Below are positions 26,894-35,825 of a DNA stretch of 64,000 nucleotides, piece by piece. The translations under genes and the position numbers were made by a program. Source of the stretch: Novosphingobium sp. (GTDB lineage Bacteria; Pseudomonadota; Alphaproteobacteria; Sphingomonadales; Sphingomonadaceae); NCBI RefSeq assembly GCF_039595395.1, contig NZ_JBCNLP010000006.1:253001-317000 (forward strand), given 5' to 3'. The notes under the pieces were generated by a model. The model worked only from the letters and a program-made list of their open reading frames with translations, made no database searches and was not told where the DNA came from. The number at the start of each line of letters is the position of its first letter. Position 1 is the first letter of the stretch.

Positions 26894-28588
26894 TCAAGTA
26901 TCAGCGGGTTTCGATATTTCCACCCGATTGCGTCCGTTGGCCTTGGCTTGATACAGCAGCGCGTCAGCCGCTGCCAGAATGGCGGTCGGATCGTCTGCCC
27001 CTTCGGTGCTGGCGATGCCGATGCTGATCGTCACCCGCAGCTCGGTGTTCCGCTCGCCCCAGCACCACGCCTCAACCGCACTGCGCAAACGCTCGCATAA
27101 AACAACGGCCTCGACACTGCTCGTTTCGGGCATCAGCAACACGAATTCCTCGCCCCCGAACCGGGCCAGAAATTCGCTTTTGCGGGTCAAGCCGCCCAGA
27201 ATTCCGGCGATCTGGCGCAACACCTCGTCGCCCACCAGATGCGAGAACTGATCGTTGATGCGCTTGAAATGATCCACATCGAGAATGGCGATGGCATAGG
27301 CTGAGCCCGACTTCTGCGTTTCGGCCAGCATATTTTCCAATGCCCGGCGGTTGTAGAGGCCGGTCAGCGGATCTTCCAGATTGGCCTTTTTCAGCCGGTC
27401 GGTTTCCTGAGTCAGCTCCAGGTTTGTCATTTCCAGCGCCTGTGCCTGGCGGCGCGCTGTTTCACTCTGGTTGCGCAATTGCTCGGTTTCGTACTGGGTC
27501 GCCGCCACGCGCGCACTGCGCTGGGCGGTGTGCGTGCAGTAACGCACATAATGCTCGTGAAATTCGCGATGCCAGTGCAGGGCCATTTGAAAATCGCCCT
27601 TGCGCTCATAGGCTGCGGCGAGCGCCTCGCAGCCCGGCACGCCGGATTCCAGATCATTGACCTGATCGGCATGCTCTACGCCGGTCCGGAGTGCGATAAT
27701 CGCCTCGTCGATCCGCCCCTGCGCGACGAGCACCTGCCCGTTGCAGCGATGGTATTGGGTGAGGTCGCGGTCGCCCAACTCGCCGGGAAGCTGCTGCCAA
27801 TGCTCCATATGCGCCGTGGCGCGATCGGTATCGCCCACATGCAGCGCAAATTCGGCCAGATTGCCAAGGCAGATGCGCGCGCCCCAATGATCCTGATGCG
27901 CCAGCGCCAAAGCCAGGGCCTCTTCGGTGATGCGGTTGGCATGGTCGATGGTGGAGGCCAGTTCGCTGCGGTCTCCCTGCGCTGCCTTCAGGGCGGCCTG
28001 ATCGCCCCGGATCCCGCCATCGTTGATCAGCCACCAGCCCAGCGCCACGGGATCGCCAACCTCGCGCGCCAGAGCGACCGCCTGCGTGCTGAAATCGATC
28101 GCCAGTTCGAATTGCTTGTACATCCACAGAACCACGGCAACCGTGTTCTGTGCCAGACACAGCGCCGCCGGATCGCCGGTCTTTTCGGCCTGGCGCAGCG
28201 CCTGCATCGCCTCATGTTCGGCGCCGGGCATGCCCATCTGGCACAATTGCCAGGCGTAATAACAGCGGCAGGTCGCCTCGCGCACGGCATCACCGGTGGC
28301 CTGCCAGATCTCGATCGCTTCCAGCGCATGCACCGCGCCCTGTTCATAGCGGGCGGTCATAAAATAATACCAGGAAAGCTGTCCGGTGCTCAGCGCATAA
28401 ATATGCTGGCTGCCATGGGCGAGCGCTTCGTTTCTCACCTGTTCGGCAAGCGTGATCGCTGAAATCGGCAGGCCGGATCGCGACAGGCGTTCGGCTTCGG
28501 CAAGCCTTTCCTCCGCCATGTCTGGCGCGCTGCGATGCAGGGCGCGCTTCGCCGGAAAGAGTGAGGCAAGAGTCGTCGTGCCAGCCAT
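26894..28588 (-). CDS. Diguanylate cyclase with N-terminal TPR-like helical repeats
   Basis: 564 residues from the ATG at 28588; in-frame starts at 28612 and 28678 exist but lack a ribosome binding site. Residues about 20-370 are helical repeats of TPR type (A-L-A-Y-E-R-K-G-D-F-Q-M-A-L-H-W and similar), then a coiled-coil linker rich in Q/E/R (about 375-405), then a GGDEF domain with D-P-L-T-G-L-Y-N-R-R-A-L and the active-site F-G-G-E-E-F. It makes c-di-GMP from GTP. No transmembrane helix, so it is cytoplasmic. I see no RxxD inhibitory site directly before GGEEF. It lies upstream of the Tad pilus locus, a common c-di-GMP-controlled output. Confidence 0.92.
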   Translation of the reverse strand: MAGTTTLASLFPAKRALHRSAPDMAEERLAEAERLSRSGLPISAITLAEQVRNEALAHGSQHIYALSTGQLSWYYFMTARYEQGAVHALEAIEIWQATGDAVREATCRCYYAWQLCQMGMPGAEHEAMQALRQAEKTGDPAALCLAQNTVAVVLWMYKQFELAIDFSTQAVALAREVGDPVALGWWLINDGGIRGDQAALKAAQGDRSELASTIDHANRITEEALALALAHQDHWGARICLGNLAEFALHVGDTDRATAHMEHWQQLPGELGDRDLTQYHRCNGQVLVAQGRIDEAIIALRTGVEHADQVNDLESGVPGCEALAAAYERKGDFQMALHWHREFHEHYVRYCTHTAQRSARVAATQYETEQLRNQSETARRQAQALEMTNLELTQETDRLKKANLEDPLTGLYNRRALENMLAETQKSGSAYAIAILDVDHFKRINDQFSHLVGDEVLRQIAGILGGLTRKSEFLARFGGEEFVLLMPETSSVEAVVLCERLRSAVEAWCWGERNTELRVTISIGIASTEGADDPTAILAAADALLYQAKANGRNRVEISKPADT

Positions 28589-28844
28589 TAACTGTTCCGA
28601 GGATAAAATCATTATGAAAAACAACCCGTTCGCCGGAACGCAACAGCGTTTACGATCCAGTGAGGCAGAATGCATCAAAACATAAAAATTCTTTCCTAAG
28701 AGACCGACTCGGAAATTTCTTAAGAAGGGTGTCCCGTCATTCGAAATCGTGTTGTCAGGGCATTCTTAAATATCGGAAAGAGTGTGGAGTTTTCTGGTAA
28801 AGGCTATCCTCTTTGTCGGAAGGCGCTCCCCGTTCAGCCCTCTT

Positions 28845-29645
28845 CTAGTCAGAGTGCCCAGGGGCGCAGCGCCACCGGAAAGTGACATTCACGCGCTCCG
28901 AAAGGATCAGATAGGGGAGCCAGATCAGGACGCTGATCAGCACCTTGTCGATATTGCCTTCCAGCAGATGGGTCAGCGCCGTGCGGACCTCCGGCGGAAG
29001 GCTGGGCATCCGCGCCATGGTGTGCGCGATGGCGAATTGCGCCAGGATGTCCATCGCCCAGCACAGCAGCAGCATGCGCGGAAACAGCGGGACGCTGCGC
29101 ATCGCCATCAGGAAACAGGCTGCATAAAGAAAGTTCATCAGGAGGAGATCGCCGGTCATGCTCATGCCCAAAACGTAAACCCAATCGGGTGCGCGGGCAT
29201 CGAGCACGGGCAGGGCGGTTAACCATTCCATCGTGCGAACCGGTATGTTGAGCAGGATGCCAAAGGTCAGCGAAGCGAGGAAACCCGCCGGACCATAGGC
29301 CGGATGACGCCGCGCCGTCAGCAGGTCGAGCTTTTGCCAGCGGCTGATCCGTGCCGGACGAAGCCATGGCTGGCCGGTCAGCAGGCCGGAGCGAAAGCTG
29401 GCTTCCGCAAGGCGGTAACCCGCGACAGGGGCAAGAGCGGCCAGCGCAAAGGGAAGAAATTCGCAGATCAGCGCAAGAATATCGCGTGGCGGAACAGGCG
29501 CCCGGACAAGTTTGACCATCCCTGTCGCCAGCATGATGGCGATCCAGCCTGTCATGATCACCTCGATCCGGGCATCGAGCTTGCGGATCAGCCGGATACT
29601 GCGGTTCAGCAGATATTGCGCGACGTTGTTGATGGTTGTCCGCAT
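28845..29645 (-). CDS. Membrane protein, DUF2569-like C-terminus
   Basis: 266 residues. Hydrophobic segments at about 30-45, 58-80, 120-135, 155-180, 188-205 and 235-248. The end (V-L-I-S-V-L-I-W-L-P-Y-L-I-L-S-E-R-V-N-V-T-F) resembles the DUF2569 family, in which a final helix precedes S-x-R-V-x-x-T-F. The first 120 residues are not typical. Function unknown. It lies between the diguanylate cyclase and the pilus genes on the minus strand. Confidence 0.55.
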   Translation of the reverse strand: MRTTINNVAQYLLNRSIRLIRKLDARIEVIMTGWIAIMLATGMVKLVRAPVPPRDILALICEFLPFALAALAPVAGYRLAEASFRSGLLTGQPWLRPARISRWQKLDLLTARRHPAYGPAGFLASLTFGILLNIPVRTMEWLTALPVLDARAPDWVYVLGMSMTGDLLLMNFLYAACFLMAMRSVPLFPRMLLLCWAMDILAQFAIAHTMARMPSLPPEVRTALTHLLEGNIDKVLISVLIWLPYLILSERVNVTFRWRCAPGHSD

Positions 29646-30084
29646 TAGCGATCTTCCAGATTAGTAGGAGTCTTCATGCTCGGCAAGCTCCGTCCGCATC
29701 ATTTCGGAGGAAAAATGCGAATGTTTCGCAAGAAATACGACGAAAAGAGATTCGTTGACGACGAGTCGTTGCCCTCATCCCTGTATTTTTACCATGACTG
29801 TTAATTTTTTTGCGCGGTAAGTTGTTGAAGCTTTGTCCTAAACCATAACGGATAAAAATTCATTGACGACCGACAAAAACAGGCAGATTTCTGAACGAAC
29901 AGAAGAGATAAAAGTTCGTTTGGGGGTTTGCATAAAGTCTGTTCGCAATGGCGCGAGTTCCGGACTTTATTCATCTGTTAATTTCAACATGAACATACCG
30001 GATTTTTGTCCGGAATGAGCCCATTCCGCATGATATGCGGCGTAATGGACCCATCTCTTTTGTCCACAGAAGGGGGAAAGTCTC
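29646..30084. promoter_or_regulatory. AT-rich promoter and leader region of the Tad pilus locus
   Basis: 439 bases without a gene. TTCGTTGACGACGA (29751) is nearly repeated at 29859 (TTCATTGACGACC). AACGAAC (29894-29900) and GTTCGTT (29914-29920) form an inverted repeat. Near the pilin, CCGGA/TCCGG (29998-30013) and CCGCAT-GAT-ATGCGG (30026-30040, extendable through CCATT/AATGG) are leader hairpins. The AGGGGGAA at about 30071 is the pilin ribosome binding site. I could not assign -35/-10 boxes with confidence. Confidence 0.5.
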
Positions 30085-30264
30085 ATGGTATCTTTTGTTC
30101 ACAAGCTGTTTCGTGACGATTCGGGCGCAGCTGCGGCTGAATACGCACTGATCCTTGCCATTGTCGGCGCAGGCATTGCAACGGCCGCCGTCGGCCTGGG
30201 CACCAGCATTTCCGGCGCGATGGACAAGGCGGCGAACCTGATCACGAATCCGCCCGCAGCCTGA
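30085..30264 (+). CDS. Flp/Fap type IVb pilin
   Basis: 59 residues, too short for most ORF filters. A short basic leader is followed by the class IVb prepilin site: G-A-A-A-A-E-Y-A-L-I-L-A-I-V, with cleavage expected after the G or A before A-x-x-E-Y and the conserved Glu-Tyr pair of Flp pilins. The hydrophobic helix continues through G-A-G-I-A-T-A-A-V-G-L-G. It is the major subunit of the Tad pilus, processed by the peptidase at 41202. A 12-bp hairpin directly follows, as expected for a subunit needed in excess. Confidence 0.93.
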   Translation: MVSFVHKLFRDDSGAAAAEYALILAIVGAGIATAAVGLGTSISGAMDKAANLITNPPAA

Positions 30265-30270
30265 TCTTCC

Positions 30271-30302
30271 GGCAGGATGGCGCCCAAAAACGCCATCCTG
30301 CC
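30271..30302 (+). terminator. Hairpin after the pilin gene
   Basis: GGCAGGATGGCG (30271-30282) pairs perfectly with CGCCATCCTGCC (30291-30302) over an 8-base loop. There is no T-run, so it may be a partial terminator or an mRNA-stabilising 3' end that keeps pilin message above that of cpaB. Confidence 0.7.
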
Positions 30303-30344
30303 ACTTTCACAGACCGTGTCTGGCCGCTTCTGGGGGGAAAGGCC

Positions 30345-31238
30345 ATGTTGTCACGCAACATTCTGGTCATCGTTATTGCCGTCTTTCTGGGACTGACGGC
30401 GGTTTATGTCACCAACACCTATTTCAGCGCTCGCCAGCATCAGCAGGAGCAGGTCGCCCGCCAGGCCCTGATGGCCCGGATCGTGGTCGCCAGCCAGGAT
30501 GTGGCGTTCGGAGCGCCTCTCAGCACCCAGAATGTCCGGCTCGCCAACTGGCCCGCGGACTCCGTGCCGACCGGGGCCTTTACCTCGCTCGATGCCGTCA
30601 CCCGCAACCGCGCCGCGCTGCGCCCGATCATCACCGGAGAGCCCGTGCTGGCTTCCAAGGTCTCGGGTGCTGACAGTCGCGCCACCATTGCGGCCAACCT
30701 TCCGGCAGGCAAGCTGGCGGTCGCGGTGCCACTCAACGACCAGACCGGTGTCGGCGGCTTCGTCCGCCCCGGCGACAGCGTCGATGTGATGGTCACGCGC
30801 CAATTGCCCGGCAACACCATGAACGCCGAGAAGATCACCGATGTGCTGCTTCAGGCGGTGCGCGTGATCGGCGTCGATCAGGTGGCCGATGAAAGCAAGA
30901 CCCAGCCCGTGGTCAGCAAGACCGCCACGCTGGAGGTCGATGCTCTAGGCGCCCAGAAGCTGGCTCTGGCCACGCAGACGGGCACGATCAGCCTGGCGCT
31001 GCGCAATGTTTCCGATCAGACCCGGCCGACGCCTGTCACGGTCTCCACCCGCGATCTGACCGCAAGCAAGCTGGCGCTGGCCTCCGCGCCGGCACAGGCA
31101 CCGGCTCCGGTCGTCCATCACCAGAACCGGGCAGCGCATCCTGTCGCCCGGCCCGCATTCTCCGGTTTCCCCGGCGCCTCAATGATGATCGTGCGCGGTG
31201 TGAAGCCCATGGCTTATGAGGTGCAACATGGCTTGTGA
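30345..31238 (+). CDS. cpaB: Flp pilus assembly protein CpaB/RcpC
   Basis: 297 residues. One N-terminal membrane segment (about 5-25) anchors the protein; an SAF domain follows (I-V-V-A-S-Q-D-V-A-F-G-A-P-L) and then the RcpC beta-domain (V-A-V-P-L-N-D-Q-T-G-V-G-G-F-V-R-P-G-D-S). CpaB is a periplasmic partner of the secretin. The C-terminal tail is rich in Ala/Pro/His and poorly conserved. The stop overlaps the cpaC start. Confidence 0.92.
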   Translation: MLSRNILVIVIAVFLGLTAVYVTNTYFSARQHQQEQVARQALMARIVVASQDVAFGAPLSTQNVRLANWPADSVPTGAFTSLDAVTRNRAALRPIITGEPVLASKVSGADSRATIAANLPAGKLAVAVPLNDQTGVGGFVRPGDSVDVMVTRQLPGNTMNAEKITDVLLQAVRVIGVDQVADESKTQPVVSKTATLEVDALGAQKLALATQTGTISLALRNVSDQTRPTPVTVSTRDLTASKLALASAPAQAPAPVVHHQNRAAHPVARPAFSGFPGASMMIVRGVKPMAYEVQHGL

Positions 31239-32736
31239 CCGCGCAACCACGCGCCGTCGGGCGCGCATCGCCGGCCTGCTGGGGGCCTTATTGGCAACGG
31301 CATCGATCTCCGGCACCGCCGTCGCCGAACCTTCGGCAGTCCTTCCGCCCAATGTTCAACCCGCAGGCCTTCAGGCCGGGGTGCTCGAAGTGCCGCTCCA
31401 CAAGAGCCAGGTCGTCAGCGCCGACCGGCCCATCGCCAAGGCGATGATCGGGTCCGAGGAAATCGCCGATATCATGCCGGTCAGCGATCGCTCGGTCTAT
31501 GTGCTGGGCAAGAAGATGGGCACCACCAGCCTGAGCTTCTACGATGCGCAGGGAAGGGTGATCTCGGTGGTGGATGTGGCGGTTGGCCCCGATGTCGAGG
31601 GACTGCGCGGCCAGCTCACCAGCTTCATCCCCGATGAGCATATCGACGCCCGCATGTCCAACGAGGCGGTGGTGCTCTCTGGCACGGTCAACAATCCGCA
31701 GGCGGTCGATCGCGCGGTGCAACTGGCCAGGACCTATGCCGGGGACAAGGTGGTCAATCTGATCAGCGTCGGCTCCAGCCAGCAGGTGATGCTGGAGGTG
31801 CGCTTTGCCGAAGTCTCGCACACCACCGGCAAGCAGATCGGTGTCAGCAGCGGCACCACCTCGGCCAGCGGACGCTTCGGCGCCGTCACCGGAGAGGGCG
31901 CGCAACTGATCCCCGACAGCAGCGGCAATGCGCAGCTTGCGCTCAACGCGATCACCGGGGCCTATGGCATCATCGCCCAGAAGTTCAGCATCGGCGGGCT
32001 CAGCCTGCAGGGCTATCTCAACGGGCTGGAGAGCAAGGGGCTGGCCAAGACGCTGGCGCAGCCGACGCTGGTGGCGCTCTCGGGCGAGAAGGCGTCTTTC
32101 CTGGCGGGTGGCGAGTTCCCCATCCCCGTGGCCCAATCGGCCAGCGTGGGCACGGGCACCAGCAACACCGCAGCCATCACGGTGGAGTTCAAGCAGTTCG
32201 GCGTCAGCCTCGGCTTCACGCCCACGGTGCTGGGCGACCGCACGATCAATCTGATCGTCGAGCCCGAGGTCAGTCAGCTCGATCCCACGGCCTCGATCAC
32301 GCTCAACGGCATTTCCATTCCGGGCCTCAAGACGCGGCGGGCCAGCACCACGCTGGAACTGCGCGACGGCGAGAGCTTTGCCATCGCGGGCCTGCTGCAG
32401 CGCGATTTCAAGACCAGCGTGGACCAGATGCCCCTGCTGGGGCAGATCCCGATCCTTGGCGCGCTGTTCCGCTCGACCAACTTCCAGCGCGGCGATACCG
32501 AATTGCTGATCGTGGTCACGGCTCATCTGGTGGCGCCGATCCGGCCCAGCCAGGTTCATCTGCCGACCGACCGCGTGCGTGATCCGACCGAGGCCGAGGC
32601 TTTTCTGATGGGGCAGCCCTACCATCCCACGGGGACTGCTCCGGCGGCGGGCGCGTCGCCCACACCAAACGCGCCCGCCGCCACGCCTTCGACCAAGGAC
32701 AATGGCCCCGCGAAGGGAGATGGTTATGCCTATTGA
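31228..32736 (+). CDS. cpaC: Tad pilus secretin CpaC/RcpA
   Basis: 502 residues from the ATG at 31228, with GAGG at 31218-31221 (31216 is the other possible start). Signal peptide, then an N0-like domain (P-L-H-K-S-Q-V-V-S-A-D-R-P) and a BON-like domain (V-V-L-S-G-T-V-N-N-P), then the secretin core with V-M-L-E-V-R-F-A-E-V and V-P-x-L-G-x-I-P-I-L-G-A-L-F-R-S. It forms the outer-membrane channel for the pilus. It overlaps the next gene by 11 bases. Confidence 0.94.
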   Translation: MACDRATTRRRARIAGLLGALLATASISGTAVAEPSAVLPPNVQPAGLQAGVLEVPLHKSQVVSADRPIAKAMIGSEEIADIMPVSDRSVYVLGKKMGTTSLSFYDAQGRVISVVDVAVGPDVEGLRGQLTSFIPDEHIDARMSNEAVVLSGTVNNPQAVDRAVQLARTYAGDKVVNLISVGSSQQVMLEVRFAEVSHTTGKQIGVSSGTTSASGRFGAVTGEGAQLIPDSSGNAQLALNAITGAYGIIAQKFSIGGLSLQGYLNGLESKGLAKTLAQPTLVALSGEKASFLAGGEFPIPVAQSASVGTGTSNTAAITVEFKQFGVSLGFTPTVLGDRTINLIVEPEVSQLDPTASITLNGISIPGLKTRRASTTLELRDGESFAIAGLLQRDFKTSVDQMPLLGQIPILGALFRSTNFQRGDTELLIVVTAHLVAPIRPSQVHLPTDRVRDPTEAEAFLMGQPYHPTGTAPAAGASPTPNAPAATPSTKDNGPAKGDGYAY

Positions 32737-33046
32737 ACGTAAACATGTGATCGCCGCGACGCTGCTGTCCCTTGGGGCCTGCACCCAGGGCATGGCGGGC
32801 CCCGGCACGGAGGATCGCACCTGGGGCGAGGCCAACCGCCAGACCATGGCCGCCCAGATCATCGACCCCGTGCCGCCCGCCGCCGACACCGTCCAGACCG
32901 GGCGCGGCGACCATACGCAAATGGCGCTGGATCGCTATCGCACGGATCGCGTCAAGCGGCCCGACCGGCTGCGGGTGACCTCGGTGGGCACCGGGATTGG
33001 CACTGGCGGTCAGGGCAATGCGGGCACGAGCGGCCCCACCAACTAG
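32726..33046 (+). CDS. Short CpaD-like pilus lipoprotein
   Basis: 106 residues. The lipobox L-S-L-G-A-C at residues 13-18 marks a signal peptidase II substrate. The position after the secretin is that of cpaD, the pilotin-like lipoprotein, and the D-R-Y-R-T-D-R-V motif recalls CpaD, but the protein is about half the usual CpaD length. Function as secretin partner is inferred from position. Confidence 0.7.
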   Translation: MPIERKHVIAATLLSLGACTQGMAGPGTEDRTWGEANRQTMAAQIIDPVPPAADTVQTGRGDHTQMALDRYRTDRVKRPDRLRVTSVGTGIGTGGQGNAGTSGPTN

Positions 33047-33064
33047 CGCTTCACAGGGAGGCGG

Positions 33065-34615
33065 ATGATGATGCGATCTCCTTTTTCCCGTCACCGCAAA
33101 GCCGGATGCTTGCTGCGCGACGAGCGCGGCGCGGTGGCGGTGACCTATGCCCTGGCGCTGACCGGGCTGATTGCCTCGGCGGGCGTGTCCTTCGATTATG
33201 CCCGCCTGGCCTCGCTCAGCAGCGAGATGCACAGCGCCGCCGATCAGGCCGCCCTGGCCGCCGCCACCCAGCTTGACGGCACCAGCAGCGCCATCGCCGA
33301 TGCGACGCTGGCCGCCAGCAATCTGGTGCACAACACGACGCTGCTGGCCAATGACAACATTGCGTCCTCGGCCGTCACCGTGGCCGGCCTCGTCTTCTAC
33401 ACCACTTATGCCGATGCCGAGGCGGGGACCAACCCGACCACCGATAGCACCAAGGCCAAATTCGTGCGGGTTTCGGTCAATGCACGGCAGGCCTTCTATG
33501 CCTTTACGCCGATCGTCGGGCTGGTGTCCTCGGGCAATGTCGCGGCAGCGGCGACGGCGGGGCTGGGGTCCTCGATCTGCAAGGTGCCGCCGGTTTTCCT
33601 GTGCAACCCTTCCGAAACCAGTGATCCGGGGTTCACCGTCGCCAATTATGTCGGCAAGGGGCTGAAGCTGATCGCCAATTCGGGAGGCAGCAATTACGCG
33701 CCGGGCAATTTCGGCTATCTGGAATCGAACGCGGGCAATGGCGCCAATGCCGTGGCGCAGGCTCTGGGCAATGTGGTGCCGCCGGGTGATTGCATCTCCG
33801 CCGACACGGTGACGACCAAGCCGGGGCAGCAGGTCAGCGTGCTCGATGCGCTCAACACGCGGATGGATGTCTATGCCAACGGGCTGAACAATGTCTGCGG
33901 CAATGGCAACGGCTCCTGCCCGGCTTCGGCCAATTCGCGCAAGGATCTGGAGCAGAAGGGCAGCGGCTGCGCTTTCACCAACGGCAATGGCAATGGCTGG
34001 CAGCAACCGTCCAATGCCTATGCGCCGTCATCGAATGCGGCGCTGACCCCGACGCAGATCACCGCCACAGCCCCCATGGGCTATCCGCGCGACATCTGCC
34101 ATGCGGTGAGCAGCGCGGGCAGTTGTTCGGGCGGCCAGTTGGGCAATGGCGTGTGGGACAGCAACGCCTATTTCAAGACCAACAGCGCCGATTATCCTTC
34201 CAATTTCTCGCCCTCCAGCACGCTGGGCACGTCGACCCCCACCCGCTACCAGGTCTATAAGTATGAGGCCGCCAATGCCGCGAGCCGCCTGCTTAACCAG
34301 ACCAACGGCAATCTGACCTCGCGCCCTGCCGCCACCTGCGGCGGCAGCCTGCCGGTCGGTGGTGCCTCGGTGGACCGGCGGGTGCTCTCGGTCGCGGTGA
34401 TCGATTGCGCGGCGCAGGGGGTGGCGGGCCGCACCACCAATGTGGCGGTCACCAAATGGATCGATGTCTTTCTGGTCGAACCCTCGGTCAACCGGGCGCG
34501 CACCAGCCAGAGTGACGTCTATGTCGAGGTGATCGGCCCCACCCAGATCGGTGGCGGCGGCGACACCACCAGCGCGCAGACCGTGCGCGTCAGCAAGCCC
34601 TATCTGGTGAACTGA
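33065..34615 (+). CDS. TadG-like pilus-associated protein
   Basis: 516 residues. The N-terminus is the TadE/G type: D-E-R-G-A-V-A-V-T-Y-A-L-A-L-T-G-L-I, followed by D-Y-A-R-L and A-A-D-Q-A-A-L-A-A-A-T. One membrane helix, the rest periplasmic and rich in Asn/Gly/Ser with several cysteine pairs. It probably acts as a minor pseudopilin-like subunit. I see no clear von Willebrand A metal site. Confidence 0.85.
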   Translation: MMMRSPFSRHRKAGCLLRDERGAVAVTYALALTGLIASAGVSFDYARLASLSSEMHSAADQAALAAATQLDGTSSAIADATLAASNLVHNTTLLANDNIASSAVTVAGLVFYTTYADAEAGTNPTTDSTKAKFVRVSVNARQAFYAFTPIVGLVSSGNVAAAATAGLGSSICKVPPVFLCNPSETSDPGFTVANYVGKGLKLIANSGGSNYAPGNFGYLESNAGNGANAVAQALGNVVPPGDCISADTVTTKPGQQVSVLDALNTRMDVYANGLNNVCGNGNGSCPASANSRKDLEQKGSGCAFTNGNGNGWQQPSNAYAPSSNAALTPTQITATAPMGYPRDICHAVSSAGSCSGGQLGNGVWDSNAYFKTNSADYPSNFSPSSTLGTSTPTRYQVYKYEAANAASRLLNQTNGNLTSRPAATCGGSLPVGGASVDRRVLSVAVIDCAAQGVAGRTTNVAVTKWIDVFLVEPSVNRARTSQSDVYVEVIGPTQIGGGGDTTSAQTVRVSKPYLVN

Positions 34616-34616
34616 G

Positions 34617-35171
34617 ATGGCCAAGCTTCGCACCCTTCCGGCCTGCCGGGCCCTGATCTCCCACCGGGATGGCGCTGTCGCCGTGGAAATGGCGCTGATG
34701 CTGCCCACGATGCTGGCGCTGATCTTCGTCTGTATGGAGGCGGGCTATTACCTCTACACCGAGCATCAGATCATCAAGGGGGTGCGCGACGGTGCGCGCT
34801 ATGCCGGGCGGCAGAGCTTTTCCAGCCTGTCCTGCACGCAGGCCCCTTCGGCGGCGCTGGTCACCGCGATCAAGAATGTCACCGTCTATGGCAAGGTCAG
34901 CCCGACCAGCACCGATACGCCCCGCATTTCCACCTGGACCGTGCCCGATACGGCCGGCCAGAGCACCACCACCATCACGGTGACCTGCGCGGCGGCCGGC
35001 GCGGTGTCGGGTTCGGGCTCCTACACCGGCATCTATACGGTGCTGGGCGGCGCCCCGGTGATCAAGGTCAGCGCGAGCGTGCAATATCCCTCGCTGTTCA
35101 AGCAGTTGACGTCGTTTGGTACCGCCAAGCTGATCGGTGCCAGCGATCAGGCCGCGGTGATGGGCGTATGA
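34617..35171 (+). CDS. TadE-like minor pilin
   Basis: 184 residues. Class IVb-like N-terminus (H-R-D-G-A-V-A-V-E-M-A-L-M-L-P) with the Glu at +5 and one helix, then E-A-G-Y-Y-L-Y-T-E-H and D-G-A-R-Y-A. Starts one base after the TadG-like stop and ends in an ATGA overlap with the second TadE-like gene. Confidence 0.88.
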   Translation: MAKLRTLPACRALISHRDGAVAVEMALMLPTMLALIFVCMEAGYYLYTEHQIIKGVRDGARYAGRQSFSSLSCTQAPSAALVTAIKNVTVYGKVSPTSTDTPRISTWTVPDTAGQSTTTITVTCAAAGAVSGSGSYTGIYTVLGGAPVIKVSASVQYPSLFKQLTSFGTAKLIGASDQAAVMGV

Positions 35172-35818
35172 GCGGGCCCGCGCCTCTCCCGCGCCTCATG
35201 CGCGACACGACAGCCAGCTCGGCGGCGGAGTTCGCCATGGTGCTACCGCTGTTCCTGATCTTTGTCTTCGGCACCATCGATGCCGGTCTCTATGGCTGGA
35301 CGCTCAACCGCGATGAAAAGGCCACCCAGATGGGTGCGCGCATGGCGGTGGTGACCGATCCGGTGGTGGGCAATCTGGGCCTCGATTTCGTGGGGCAGAG
35401 CGTGGGTGGCAAGGTGCTCGCGCAGGGGGACCCGATCCCGGCCTCGGCGCTGGGGGTGATTTCCTGCACCTCGAGCAGTTGTGATTGCAGCGGGGCGGGC
35501 AGCCTGTTCAGCAGCGGCTGCACGCTCAACACCACCAGCTTCAACGCCCTCGTCACCCGCATGCAGAGCGCCTCGGGCAGCACGATTTCGGCCGCCAATC
35601 TGGTGGTGGAATATCGCGGCTCGGGTCTGGGCTATGCCGGTGACGCCAGTTGCAGCGCGGGCGGTTCCTGCATGCAGATTTCTCCGCTGGTCACCGTGCG
35701 GCTGCGCAACCTGACCTATCAGCCGCTCACGCTGGAGATCTTCGGCGCCGCCGTGCCGATCCCCCAGTTCACCGCGACGCTGCCGATGGAAGACGGCAGC
35801 GGCTCCAACTCGAATTAG
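35168..35818 (+). CDS. TadE-like minor pilin, second copy
   Basis: 216 residues. S-S-A-A-E-F-A-M-V-L-P-L-F-L-I-F-V-F-G is the TadE pattern with Glu after Ala-Ala. The middle part has a cluster of cysteines (C-T-S-S-S-C-D-C), which suggests disulfide bonding in the periplasm. Translationally coupled to the first TadE gene. Confidence 0.88.
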   Translation: MSGPAPLPRLMRDTTASSAAEFAMVLPLFLIFVFGTIDAGLYGWTLNRDEKATQMGARMAVVTDPVVGNLGLDFVGQSVGGKVLAQGDPIPASALGVISCTSSSCDCSGAGSLFSSGCTLNTTSFNALVTRMQSASGSTISAANLVVEYRGSGLGYAGDASCSAGGSCMQISPLVTVRLRNLTYQPLTLEIFGAAVPIPQFTATLPMEDGSGSNSN

Positions 35819-35825
35819 GACGGCC

